The translations under genes were made by a program, and so were the position numbers. A stretch of 45,049 nt of DNA from a virus: positions 1 to 45,049 of IMG/VR virus record IMGVR_UViG_3300027659_000061. One strand, 5' to 3'. This document shows positions 1 through 8,366 of this stretch, piece after piece; position 1 is the first letter of the stretch, and every line of letters starts with the position of its first letter. Below the pieces are notes generated by a model that was not told the DNA's origin, ran no database searches, and saw nothing but the letters and a program-made list of their open reading frames with translations.

Positions 1-86
1 GTCGAGCTCTGGACAATCGGCAAGACCTCCGTGCCCGCTAGGGGCGTGGTACTTGCCGGGAGGGCACTGATTTTTGAGTCAGCCAT
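1..86 (-). CDS. Fibre-like structural protein, 5' fragment
   Basis: Only the first 28 codons are present. They are identical to the start of the complete gene at 34642-35604 and run off the left edge of the window. The ATG at 86-84 follows an AAAGGAA ribosome binding site. The visible residues (KISALPAST, then GTEVLPIVQSS) are the N-terminal motif seen in many phage fibre-like proteins. It is truncated by the end of the sequence, not by mutation. Confidence 0.8.
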   Translation of the reverse strand, partial: MADSKISALPASTTPLAGTEVLPIVQSS

Positions 87-127
87 TTTGCTTGTTCCTT
101 TGCTTTATGATACACGAACAGAGTTGA
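1..127. repeat. 127-bp exact direct repeat, first copy
   Basis: Bases 1-127 match 35519-35645 base for base. The next base differs (g at 128, t at 35646) and no similarity follows for about 1.75 kb. The repeat holds the 5' end of the fibre-like gene, its ribosome binding site and the end of the tailspike region. An identity of exactly 127 bp is the length of a common maximum assembly k-mer, so this is most simply the overlap where a circular genome graph closed and branched. Calling it an assembly overlap is inference; the identity is seen directly. Confidence 0.95.
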
Positions 128-129
128 GA

Positions 130-2157
130 TTACACCGAGGTGATGGTCTGCCAGGCCGCGCCAGAGTAGACGCAGAGCTTGGCAAGCGTCGAGTCAAAGA
201 CCACCAGGCCGGCAACCGGCGTACCGATGGCGTTCTTTTGTGTGGTGGTCATCACCGGGAACTTGAACCCCAGTGTCGTCGAGGTGACGTCCACAATGGC
301 GCAAGACGCCGGGGTGCCAGTACCGATGCCCATCAGGCCGGCGCTGGTAATCCGCATCCGCTCGGTGCCAGAAGTGGTGCCGGTGGTGATTGAGACTGCG
401 GTGGGGACGGTGCCAGCAGAAACTGCGCCGTCAATGAACCCGGTAAAACCGCCCCGCGCCTGGATCGCCGTGCCGTCCGACCCGCCAAATGATATGGCGC
501 CGATCGTGTCTCCGTTGGCGGCTGCCGTCAGGTCGGTGGCAGATGCGCCGCGAGTTTTGGCGAACAAGAGACTGGCGCCAGTGGTGTTGACCGAGTACTG
601 CCACTGGAACGCATTGGAAGAGCCGTTGGCAGCAGTGCCGTACAACTGCAAACCATATGCAAACGCACTACTGGCAACACCAACAAGAACTTTGCTAGAC
701 GCCGTTACAATAACAAAATTTCCAGTAGGGGACGGGATGGAAGTATTTACTGAATTAAATACAGCGTCCCCTGCTCCAGTGACATACGCAGTCTCAACCC
801 CACCAGAATCTAAAATAGAGACTACTGTGGCGGCGCTTGTTGCATAAGATTGCAATTTAAGCACAGCCTTTCCAGCGCTTGCCGCTGTTTGATAGCGCAT
901 AACTGCGCCTTCTCGTGTCTCGTACATATTTCCATCACCAAGATCATTGATGTTGGAATTTACCATGGTGAATCCATGGCCAATAATTCTGCACTCTCCA
1001 GAATCTGCAGTAAATTGAATTTCATATCCAGTTTGATTGCCTGGATTCTCCATTCTTGGCCAATATATTACATTGTTGTCGCCATTTATAATTGCAGCAG
1101 TTGCTAGTGTGGCCGAATTATCTTCAAATGACGGCCCATAAAATCTATTGTTGTTAAGTTGGTTTGATGCAAAATGAGCAATTTCAAGATTTGTGGTTGT
1201 AACCGCTGGGTACGTGCTGCTATGGTTGAACGTACCGCCGTAGAAATTGTTTTCGTTGCAGTAGCCAACTCCGCCAGCATTAAGATATATATTGCGCCTG
1301 TTATCATGCGCAAAACCAATGTGGATTTCGTTGTAGCTAAACCCGCCATTGGCTTGATCGCCATAGCAGAATATGCCATCTCTAAATCCGCTGCAGCGGC
1401 GTATATCAATGTAGCTTGATGTAAGGTTTCGCAATTGAACGCCGGATGATGCGCCTGCAGTATCCAAAGAAAGGCGCTCTACTTTAATTCCAGTTGCAGT
1501 AATGCCGGCAATATTGGCTGTTGTGCTGCCAATCCGAATAGCTGGGTCATTTGATACACTAGAAACAATGCTGCCAATAAATGTAATAGTTGAAAACTCT
1601 GGCAGGTCAAACGTCAATACGCTAGAAGTTGTATATGTTCCTGCGTTAATAATTAGCTGTGGAGACGTCAGCGTTTTGGCGTATGTAATGGCCGCTGTAA
1701 TGGCGCTGGTGGCGTCAAGGACGCCGGTAGAATCAGCCCCAAAGTCTGTTACGTTTACAACTTGCTGAAGGTATGCTTGGACTGTAGTAGTTACGGCCCC
1801 CGTACCTGGAGGTGTGTAATCAACATCTGAGGCGTCAATTTTAACAACCACTCCACTGAAGCGATCAGTTGCTGCTAGGGAGCTATATACAGCACTCCCC
1901 TTGGAGTTTTGAACCAAGATGCTGTAATCACTGTCAACGTAGATTACGGCTGGCGTGCCTGAGTTGACGATGTAGCCGCCAGATGTGCGCAGTGGTTGCG
2001 CCGCTGTTTGCGTCAGCGCAGCGTCCCAGTAGATGCTGATCGGGTTGGTCTGTGGCGCCAGATTGACCGTGCCGATCCAGATGTAGCCGTTGTCCAGCGG
2101 CTGGCCCGCTGTATCGGCAAAGATCGGGTAGGCGGGTTGGATTGAAAGTGCGGTCAT
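130..2157 (-). CDS. Tailspike, beta-helix type (variant A)
   Basis: This 675-residue protein is close in length to P22 gp9 (667) and sits in the same place, after the ejection genes. Residues 1 to about 91 form a head-binding-type domain that is nearly identical to the N-terminus of the other spike at 35623-38226. Around residues 137-165 a DFGADSTG segment followed by an AITAAI helix is the usual cap of a pectate-lyase-like right-handed beta-helix, which probably fills the middle and would bind or cleave a surface polysaccharide. The C-terminus (about 600-675, with FKFPVMTTTQKNAI and GLVVFDSTLAKLCVYSG) is a motif common at the ends of phage fibres. No catalytic residues can be assigned. The body is visibly AT-richer than its neighbours, which suggests module transfer. 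An AAGGAA site precedes the ATG. Confidence 0.85.
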   Translation of the reverse strand: MTALSIQPAYPIFADTAGQPLDNGYIWIGTVNLAPQTNPISIYWDAALTQTAAQPLRTSGGYIVNSGTPAVIYVDSDYSILVQNSKGSAVYSSLAATDRFSGVVVKIDASDVDYTPPGTGAVTTTVQAYLQQVVNVTDFGADSTGVLDATSAITAAITYAKTLTSPQLIINAGTYTTSSVLTFDLPEFSTITFIGSIVSSVSNDPAIRIGSTTANIAGITATGIKVERLSLDTAGASSGVQLRNLTSSYIDIRRCSGFRDGIFCYGDQANGGFSYNEIHIGFAHDNRRNIYLNAGGVGYCNENNFYGGTFNHSSTYPAVTTTNLEIAHFASNQLNNNRFYGPSFEDNSATLATAAIINGDNNVIYWPRMENPGNQTGYEIQFTADSGECRIIGHGFTMVNSNINDLGDGNMYETREGAVMRYQTAASAGKAVLKLQSYATSAATVVSILDSGGVETAYVTGAGDAVFNSVNTSIPSPTGNFVIVTASSKVLVGVASSAFAYGLQLYGTAANGSSNAFQWQYSVNTTGASLLFAKTRGASATDLTAAANGDTIGAISFGGSDGTAIQARGGFTGFIDGAVSAGTVPTAVSITTGTTSGTERMRITSAGLMGIGTGTPASCAIVDVTSTTLGFKFPVMTTTQKNAIGTPVAGLVVFDSTLAKLCVYSGAAWQTITSV

Positions 2158-2170
2158 TTATTCAAGTTCC

Positions 2171-4144
2171 TTACGGGTTCACAATAGGCAGTGCATTGAG
2201 CGCATCATTGATTTTTGCCTTGGTCTGACCGGCTTTCCGCATCTTGATGATCTGCACTAGGCTTGTCGCTATTGGTGCCGGCACGCCGGTAAGCATTCCA
2301 GCAAGAGCCGACTCGCCCATTGCCGCCAGAATGGTGCCCGCAGTGCCGGATGAGTTGACAAGCGTCCCAGGCGGAACCGTGTTGACATAGCGTACCACAT
2401 CGTTTAGGTCTCGGACAACCTGGGCTTGCTTTTTGCCCAGCACAATGTCGAGCCTGCCGTTTGCGTCAAGCGTCCTGACCGCCTGGTGCAACTTTGCCGG
2501 GGACACGATAGGCATATCATTGGAGCCCATGCCCATGTTCTTGGTGGCCTCGTCCTTCAAGTATTTGATGGCCGCGCCTTGAAGCTCGCTCCACGCCTGG
2601 GCGCCGTTGGCCCTGATCTCTGCGGCGTTCGGAGCGTTGCGCCCGCCAGTCAAGAGCGTGCGCTTTAGCCTGGTAATGTCTGCTGGCGAGCCGTTGATGA
2701 TCGAGGTCTGAAAAATCCTATCCGTTGCCACCAGCGGGTCGGCCATGCCGGCCCTGTTGAGCAAGAGCCGGCCAATGATTGCGCGATCTTCGTATTTCTC
2801 GGATTGATTTCGGCGAAGAGCGCGGGCTTTCTTGAACATGGGGCCAGATGCCGGGTCGGTGTGGGCGTCCACCATCTTTTTAATGATGGTCTCCTCCCGA
2901 ATGCCAACCGCATCATCGTATTTGGCAAGGCCGCTCATTTCTTTGCGGAAATCTTCCAGAGCGCCAACAGTTGCGGGGCGAGCTACAAGACCGCCTTCCT
3001 CGTCCAATTGCGCAAGACCCATCTTTACAAGATAGGATTTTGCAGCGTCTGGCACGGCTGAAGACGGAATGCCCGATACCCTGGAGTTCAAGTATCCGAT
3101 CAAAGAATTCTGAATTTGATTTTCACCCTGGCCAATGGTGACTGTCTCGGTAAGGTTTACCGGGTTTGCTGCCTCTGGGGCTTTTCTGGCTGCGTTGTAC
3201 GCCGTGCGTACTTGTGTTTTTGACGCATCCAATCCTTCGTTCAGTGATTTCAGAACGGCATTGCCGGTTGCCGTTGGCCCCATTTCGGCGGCAACTGCGC
3301 CAGTGGCGTCAACCAGTGCGTCAAAGTTTTGCAGCGCCTGTAGGTTATTTTCTTCTGCTCGCTGGCGCAACGGGGCGCCGGCCTCGGCTTTCATTTGCTC
3401 TTTTTCAAACGCCAGCTGTGCGGCTTCTCTGGCCGCTGCGCCCCTAGTCAGGGTGACCGGAACCGGCAACCCTTCGGCAGTTGCAACGCGCTGGATTGCC
3501 GCCGGCGTTGCTGCCGCGCCAGCCGAGCCAGGCCGGAGTGGCGTTGATGGAGTGACTACCCCCTTGACTGCGCTAATGGCCTGCTGCACCGGCTGAACAA
3601 CGCCAGTTCTTGCGGCCTGGACGGCAGCAGTGCCGACCCTTTGAGCCGTTGCCTGCGCAATTGGCGCCGCCGCCTGCGTGGCTCGCTGAAGCATAGCCAT
3701 TTGCGGGAGCATCCCGGTGAGCGGAATTGCTTCTTTCAGTACTTCACCAGTAGCCTGCACCATCTCCCGGCCGGCCTGCGTCCTTGGAGCATATGTAAGC
3801 GCCTCGGCACCTTTGGCGGCGGCCTGCTCAACCATATTTGCGGCCTCTGGCGTGCCGAAGTTGCCAGATAGAATTTGCTGCGCAAGACCAAGTGCCGTCC
3901 CTCCGATAGCGCCAACAGTCCCGCCGATTGCGCCAGTGCCGAGTGTTGTGGCCGTCTCTAGTGCGCCAAGCGCCTTTTGAGCCATGCCAGGCTCCTCGGT
4001 AGCTGTTGGAGCAACGGGAGTTGCGGCCCTGCCTTCGTCAGACTTGGCCTGCTCATAGGCCTGCACAACCGTGTTGTAGTCAGGTGTGCCACGCTTGGAG
4101 ACGTTGGAAACAATCCACGCGGCGTATTCGTCAGCGGTAGCCAT
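2171..4144 (-). CDS. Ejection (internal virion) protein, gp16-like position
   Basis: The 657-residue product (P22 gp16 is 609) is the last of three large genes between the gp10/needle genes and the tailspike, which is where P22 encodes the proteins injected with the DNA. It starts with a short helical segment (ADEYAAWIVSNVSKRGTPDY) of a kind I have seen on other phage virion proteins. Next comes a Pro/Ala linker and then a Gly/Ala-rich hydrophobic stretch at about 58-92 that could insert in a membrane. The rest is Ala/Gln-rich and mostly helical. The ATG overlaps the stop of the upstream gene by one base (TAATG), so translation is probably coupled. The function is inferred from position and composition; I see no lytic or peptidase motif. 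Confidence 0.7.
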   Translation of the reverse strand: MATADEYAAWIVSNVSKRGTPDYNTVVQAYEQAKSDEGRAATPVAPTATEEPGMAQKALGALETATTLGTGAIGGTVGAIGGTALGLAQQILSGNFGTPEAANMVEQAAAKGAEALTYAPRTQAGREMVQATGEVLKEAIPLTGMLPQMAMLQRATQAAAPIAQATAQRVGTAAVQAARTGVVQPVQQAISAVKGVVTPSTPLRPGSAGAAATPAAIQRVATAEGLPVPVTLTRGAAAREAAQLAFEKEQMKAEAGAPLRQRAEENNLQALQNFDALVDATGAVAAEMGPTATGNAVLKSLNEGLDASKTQVRTAYNAARKAPEAANPVNLTETVTIGQGENQIQNSLIGYLNSRVSGIPSSAVPDAAKSYLVKMGLAQLDEEGGLVARPATVGALEDFRKEMSGLAKYDDAVGIREETIIKKMVDAHTDPASGPMFKKARALRRNQSEKYEDRAIIGRLLLNRAGMADPLVATDRIFQTSIINGSPADITRLKRTLLTGGRNAPNAAEIRANGAQAWSELQGAAIKYLKDEATKNMGMGSNDMPIVSPAKLHQAVRTLDANGRLDIVLGKKQAQVVRDLNDVVRYVNTVPPGTLVNSSGTAGTILAAMGESALAGMLTGVPAPIATSLVQIIKMRKAGQTKAKINDALNALPIVNP

Positions 4145-5715
4145 TAGCTGCCCCCACGAATGATTGCATCGGCCTGGCTCCTGATGCTGATTGTTGGGGC
4201 TGCAGCCGGTTGTCCAGCGACTGGAATTTGCCCTCTATTTGCCGCTGCAACTTCTGCTGGCGTGCCTGTTGGAATTTGAGCCTGCGGGGTTTGATATCGC
4301 TTCGCAATTTCACTTGATACGCGAACGGTGAAGTCTGCGAATGTTTCGCCAGCCTTTGCCGAAAGATCGCCAGCAATGAACGCACTTGGCGCCCTGCCGA
4401 GCGATCCCTTGTTTTGTGACATCCAGTCAACTTTTGCGCTTTGCACGGATGCGTCCAAGTCTTGCATTTTTGCCATGCCGCGCAAGAATGACGATATGAC
4501 CTTGGGGTCGGAGGTGTCGGACGGGAACCCTGATAGCGCCATCTGAATATCTTTATCGGTTGCCGGTCCTGGCGGCAGACTCTGGATAGCCGCCGTGTTG
4601 CGTAGGCGTGTAAATTCTTGGCGCAACTCGCTGACTGCGCCTTGGCTGCCTGTGGATTTTTTAAGCCATTCGCTGAATGAGCCCAAGCTACCCCAAGACG
4701 TGCCAATATCGGTAATGCGATTGGACAGCGAATTAAGTTGCTCTGCTTGTTGCTTGGATGCAGAGGCAGCAACTGCAGCTTTGTTTATTTCAACTTTTGC
4801 GGCGTCTGGAATGGCAACCGCAAGATCGGCAATCTTGGCAAGTATAAAAGTAACATCTGCTGCGGTTTTTGCTTGATCTAATTTAAATTTTGCAACCCTG
4901 TCATTTATTTGAGACTGAAGATTTTTTACATTCCAATTGTCAACGGTTATTTTTGACTGATTAAGTTTATCTGCAAAACTTGCATCTGATGCGGCTTTAA
5001 TTGCATTTGATTGGTCAGTTGACAACTTAGACGCTGCCAATGGTCCGGCAAATTCAGCAGCAACGCCTGCCGTCAGTGCGTCCGCTTTCGCTTTTGCAGC
5101 GGCTGCTATAGCTTGGTCTAGCTCTGCTGGCGCTTTGGCCTCCAGCCTACCGGTAGACAATGTCTTGTCAACGTTCTCTAGAATTTCTTTGCCACCAGGC
5201 ATCATGGCCATCATGATGCCAATTGTATTTTGTGCGCCAGTTGGGTTTACGCCAATCAGCTTCAGGTATGTTTCTGTGGCCTTTGCCTTTGGCTCATTGC
5301 CGCTATTTCTGTGCGCATCAATTTGATCTTGCAACAACTGTTTTGCAATCTCAGGTTGCCCAGCTTTGAGCGCTGAATATACTTCCCCTGCCTGTGACAA
5401 TATATTTTGATTCTGAACGGTTGTCATTTCCCCGGCAATTTTCAATACATTGTTGGCCTGCGCCTCTGGCAACAAAAAAGATGCCTGAGTAAGTTGACTG
5501 GCTGTTGCATTTTTATCCGCAAGCAATGCCTGAACTTTTGTTTGAGCATCCATCGCATTCTTGCGAGCCGTCTCTTTTGCTTGGGCTTCGGCTTGCTTGG
5601 CCTGCACCTCTGCCCCGGCAGCGCCAAGTTTGAACCCGCCCAGTGCCGCCTCAAATGGGCCCTGCACGTCAATAGAGTAATTGATCGGCGCTTGGTACGG
5701 ATTGATGCCTGCCAT
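4144..5715 (-). CDS. Ejection protein, gp20-like position
   Basis: This 523-residue protein (P22 gp20 is 471) is very rich in Ala, Gln, Lys and Asp. Residues 35-70 and much of 170-340 look like amphipathic coiled coil, and the C-terminus (about 470-523) is Pro/Ala-rich and probably disordered. No enzymatic motif is visible. It lies between the gp7-like and gp16-like genes and overlaps the latter's start by one base, so the three are probably made together and packaged as the ejection set. Compared with its counterpart at 40213-41784, substitutions cluster at about residues 190-300 while the N-terminal and C-terminal thirds are almost unchanged. The role is inferred from gene order and composition. 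Confidence 0.65.
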   Translation of the reverse strand: MAGINPYQAPINYSIDVQGPFEAALGGFKLGAAGAEVQAKQAEAQAKETARKNAMDAQTKVQALLADKNATASQLTQASFLLPEAQANNVLKIAGEMTTVQNQNILSQAGEVYSALKAGQPEIAKQLLQDQIDAHRNSGNEPKAKATETYLKLIGVNPTGAQNTIGIMMAMMPGGKEILENVDKTLSTGRLEAKAPAELDQAIAAAAKAKADALTAGVAAEFAGPLAASKLSTDQSNAIKAASDASFADKLNQSKITVDNWNVKNLQSQINDRVAKFKLDQAKTAADVTFILAKIADLAVAIPDAAKVEINKAAVAASASKQQAEQLNSLSNRITDIGTSWGSLGSFSEWLKKSTGSQGAVSELRQEFTRLRNTAAIQSLPPGPATDKDIQMALSGFPSDTSDPKVISSFLRGMAKMQDLDASVQSAKVDWMSQNKGSLGRAPSAFIAGDLSAKAGETFADFTVRVSSEIAKRYQTPQAQIPTGTPAEVAAANRGQIPVAGQPAAAPTISIRSQADAIIRGGS

Positions 5716-5725
5716 TTTCTATCCT

Positions 5726-6370
5726 TTAGAATCCGAAGCCTGGCTTCTTGCCAGCGCCGATTTGAGCGCCAACAAACTGGCCCGGCAAGTTGAACAGTTG
5801 CCCGTAAGCCTTGGCCTCGCCAAGGATGCCACCAGCTTCTGCGGCGCCTTGCTGGCCAAGCAGGTTGGCGATGTTGGTGCCTGTTTCCATCCCGGCAGCC
5901 CCAACACCAGCGGCGGATGCCTGACCCATGCTTGTCATGCCGCCAAGCCGCCCGTACTGCTGTTCGATGAGACTGGATAGAAGTTGAGGGCGAAACTGGC
6001 CAAGCGCGGCCTGAATGTTGCCGCCGCGCAGCCCGCCAGTAGCCGATGCCTGCTGGAGCAGTGCGTTTTCGCCTTGCTGCGCCAGTGCCTTGAACGTCTC
6101 GCCACCGGTGAGCCTAGCAATAGCGGCCTGCTCTGCCTCCGGCCCTTTTAGGCCTAGCAATGTCTGCTGCTGCTCCAGTGCCGGCAGGCCCGCCTCGGTG
6201 TACGGCTGCAGGAGTTTGCGCATCTCGTCAAACTGGCGGCGCTGCTCTTCAATGCCGGCCTGGGATGCCGCGCCTTGAGCGGCTGCGGCGTCACCGGCTG
6301 CGCTAGCCTGCATCGAGCTACCGATCAGCTGGCTCCCCGCCACAATCATTCCGGTTACTGGATCAGGCAT
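5726..6370 (-). CDS. Ejection protein, gp7-like position
   Basis: The product has 214 residues (P22 gp7 has 229). It begins with a small hydrophobic segment (GMIVAGSQLIGSSMQASAAG) and continues with an Ala/Gly/Gln-rich chain carrying repeated LLQQ and GGLRGGN-like turns. It ends in GAGKKPGFGF. Such small Ala/Gly-rich proteins before the larger ejection proteins are commonly annotated as DNA-transfer or internal virion proteins. The ATG lies 8 bases inside the 3' end of the upstream gene. The copy at 41795-42439 has the same length with a handful of substitutions. No catalytic motif is seen, and the assignment rests on order, size and composition. Confidence 0.65.
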   Translation of the reverse strand: MPDPVTGMIVAGSQLIGSSMQASAAGDAAAAQGAASQAGIEEQRRQFDEMRKLLQPYTEAGLPALEQQQTLLGLKGPEAEQAAIARLTGGETFKALAQQGENALLQQASATGGLRGGNIQAALGQFRPQLLSSLIEQQYGRLGGMTSMGQASAAGVGAAGMETGTNIANLLGQQGAAEAGGILGEAKAYGQLFNLPGQFVGAQIGAGKKPGFGF

Positions 6371-6812
6371 TGCCGAACTCCTTCATGTAATCTTCAAATT
6401 TCTCGCCGTACAGGTTCATGACAAGATGTGCGTTTTTGGTTGCGAAGCCCGAGCCATGCGATAGCGTAACAGCCATCAGGATCAGATCATAGTACCCGGC
6501 TCGCCAGATGAAGGATTTTGCATCTGCATTCCCGCTGCGCTCGGCGCTGTCTGATGCTTGCCACTTCAAGACCGAGACCGCAAGCATTGGCACCAAGTGG
6601 TGCGAGTTGGCGGCAAAGAATTGGTTCTGCGGCATACCTACGAAAACGTTCCAGATGGTAGCGTTCAGGTCTTTGCGCTTGACCACATCGCCATCTGCAA
6701 CGTCATCGAAGACCTGAATAGCTTCATAGACCATCACCAGCCACTCAATGGCCGGTTCTGGCAAGAGAAAAACCTTGCGCAGGTTTTCTATGAGCCATTC
6801 GAGGTTGGTCAC
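6363..6812 (-). CDS. Conserved virion-block protein with a DDVAD motif
   Basis: I do not recognise this 149-residue, mostly helical protein. I start it at the GTG at 6812-6810, five bases after the upstream stop, because that position is conserved in the copy at 42432-42881. Earlier in-frame starts run into the upstream gene. Around residue 35 it has FDDVADGD, which formally matches the DDxxD metal-binding motif of isoprenoid synthases; the other strain has DDIAD. Further on are a SHHLVP segment and WRAGYYDLIL. Its place, between the needle-like protein and the ejection proteins, suggests a role in the particle or its assembly. The enzyme resemblance is only a motif match. Confidence 0.7.
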   Translation of the reverse strand: MTNLEWLIENLRKVFLLPEPAIEWLVMVYEAIQVFDDVADGDVVKRKDLNATIWNVFVGMPQNQFFAANSHHLVPMLAVSVLKWQASDSAERSGNADAKSFIWRAGYYDLILMAVTLSHGSGFATKNAHLVMNLYGEKFEDYMKEFGNA

Positions 6813-6816
6813 AACG

Positions 6817-7218
6817 TCAATCTTCCATCTCAAATTCACGCTCTTCCCAGGCCTGGCAGACGCGCAAGTCGTGGCAAATGAATTCGAACTTGTTGCAGTA
6901 GCCACGGAAGCCTGCGCCCGTGTCCCAGTCGTTGCGAGGGATGCGCTCCATTTTAGCCTGCGTCATGGTGCTGTTGTCGTAGTACTCGCAGTTCGAACAC
7001 CGGCGGCGGCGAGCCTCCTTCTCGTCAACTTGCATGGCCTTGCCAACGGCGACCCAATAGACCTTGTTGGCCGCTGGCTCGTTGCTTGGGTTCTCAGGCC
7101 CGAGCATCCAGTCCTCAATGACGGTCTCGGTGTTCTTCTTGTTCTCTGCCGTGGTGATGAATTCCTCGCCCATCGGCAGGCCCGCGAAGCCCTGGGGGAT
7201 GACCATAAATTCTTTCAT
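6817..7218 (-). CDS. Virion-block protein with a cysteine cluster
   Basis: The start is set at MKEFMVIPQGFAGLPMG because an AAAGGAG site lies eight bases upstream; the longer open frame has no such site. The 133-residue product has a C-terminal cysteine cluster: RCSNCEYYD, then about 26 residues on GYCNKFEFICHDLRVC followed by an acidic tail. Five cysteines in this spacing could bind zinc or an iron-sulfur cluster, and all are kept in the copy at 42887-43288. It occupies roughly the P22 gene-14 position, but I see no likeness to gp14. The function is unknown. Confidence 0.75.
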   Translation of the reverse strand: MKEFMVIPQGFAGLPMGEEFITTAENKKNTETVIEDWMLGPENPSNEPAANKVYWVAVGKAMQVDEKEARRRRCSNCEYYDNSTMTQAKMERIPRNDWDTGAGFRGYCNKFEFICHDLRVCQAWEEREFEMED

Positions 7219-7232
7219 GCTGTGGGGCTCCT

Positions 7233-7568
7233 TTAGGTGATTTCGCGGCCCGACACGCGCAACGTGAGCGCTGTGGCGTTGCTGGCGATCGTGCTGATAA
7301 ATGCACCGGCATCGAGCTCTTGGCCGACCAGCTCCGGGCACAGGTAGGTCTCGCCTGGCACCACGGCTCGGTCATCAATAATCAGGTTGGCATTGCCTGC
7401 GCTGCCGCCGGACTGCACCAGGTTGACGCTGAATGTTCTGTTGACCGTATCGGTGTTGGTGACCGTGGCCTTGTCGATCAGCGCTTTGACAGAGTTTGCC
7501 GTGTACTGCGTTGTTTGCGAGGCCTCCATCTGCTTGGGGGCCACTAGGGTTTTGACGATTACGGTCAT
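7233..7568 (-). CDS. Small beta-rich structural protein
   Basis: This 111-residue protein is rich in Thr, Val and Asn and poor in charged residues. It shows alternating hydrophobic strands (TVIVKTLV, FSVNLVQ, ANLIIDD, LTLRVSG) and no Cys, which is typical of a small beta-sandwich virion component. It overlaps the stop of the needle-like gene by four bases and precedes the cysteine-cluster gene. Only three substitutions separate it from the copy at 43303-43638. It may be an adaptor or decoration protein; I cannot assign a family. Confidence 0.7.
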   Translation of the reverse strand: MTVIVKTLVAPKQMEASQTTQYTANSVKALIDKATVTNTDTVNRTFSVNLVQSGGSAGNANLIIDDRAVVPGETYLCPELVGQELDAGAFISTIASNATALTLRVSGREIT

Positions 7569-8362
7569 TGGACGCCTTCAATGTTGTTGTTGACTGTAAG
7601 AATTATGGACGGGATGCCGGGATGCGGTGCGGCGGCAGGAAAGGCGGTAACCTCAACACTCAAGTCAGTGACCGAGAACATCAGCTCAACATAATCGTTG
7701 GCTTTGAGGTTAAAAAAGTAATTCAGCGATGAAAAAATCTCAGCATTGTTGCCTTGAATTCTTATTCTGCTGGCGCTGTTTGCCACGTCAACGCCATTTA
7801 GGCGAAACCAGAAGTCAAAAACCGCTGTGCCGCCGCTTGTTTTGTCTAGCTGAAACGAGGTGTCAAAGTTGTAGATGCCCTCGCTGTCCACAATGATGCG
7901 CGAGGTGGGTGACCCGATATACACGCCATTGCTCAGGTCGGTGCTGTTGAACGTGATCGCCGTAGCCGTGTTGATAACCGTTGCCGTTTGCGTGGTGGTG
8001 TCGTAAAACGAGCCGTATCTTGAGCGCTTGAACTCTCTGGCCGGGGGCGCCATTTGCAGCCCTTCGACCGAGGCCGTCAGGCTCCCAAGCATTGCCATCG
8101 CTTGATTGGCCTTGTTCTCGGCCAGCGCGGCATTGATGGCCGACTCTTGCGCCAGCGAGGCGATCATGGAGAGCGCCTGCACGGCAGTGGTCTGAGCAAT
8201 GCCGGCGGCGATGTTGACCTCTAGCACCCCATCAGGCCCGATGGCGTCAACGGCAGCAAACAGCAGTTCGAACTGTCTGATCTGCTGTTGGTCGGTCAAG
8301 AACTGCGCGAGCTGATCCCGCGTCAGATTGAGCTTCCGGGAGTTCGGTGCGGTGGTTGCCAT
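7565..8362 (-). CDS. Probable tail needle, gp26/Sf6-needle-like
   Basis: In P22 the gene after gp10 encodes the tail needle gp26 (233 residues), and this 265-residue protein has that place. Residues 1-115 are helical with heptad-like Leu/Ile/Ala spacing (QQIRQFELLFAAVD, then AQESAINAALAENKANQAMAMLG), as expected of a trimeric coiled coil. Residues about 125-265 form a beta-rich domain (STDLSNGVYIG, RIIVDSEGIYNFDTSFQ, YVELMFSV) resembling C1q/TNF-like jelly rolls. The Sf6 needle tip has a TNF-like knob, so the architecture fits. Needles plug the portal channel and pierce the outer membrane. The identification is inference from synteny and domain layout. Confidence 0.6.
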   Translation of the reverse strand: MATTAPNSRKLNLTRDQLAQFLTDQQQIRQFELLFAAVDAIGPDGVLEVNIAAGIAQTTAVQALSMIASLAQESAINAALAENKANQAMAMLGSLTASVEGLQMAPPAREFKRSRYGSFYDTTTQTATVINTATAITFNSTDLSNGVYIGSPTSRIIVDSEGIYNFDTSFQLDKTSGGTAVFDFWFRLNGVDVANSASRIRIQGNNAEIFSSLNYFFNLKANDYVELMFSVTDLSVEVTAFPAAAPHPGIPSIILTVNNNIEGVQ

Positions 8363-8366
8363 GTGC

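Noticed and set aside
179-847. 222-codon plus-strand frame opposite tailspike A
   Set aside because: Ala/Val/Pro-rich shadow of a beta-rich gene; no start signal, and it is absent in strain B.
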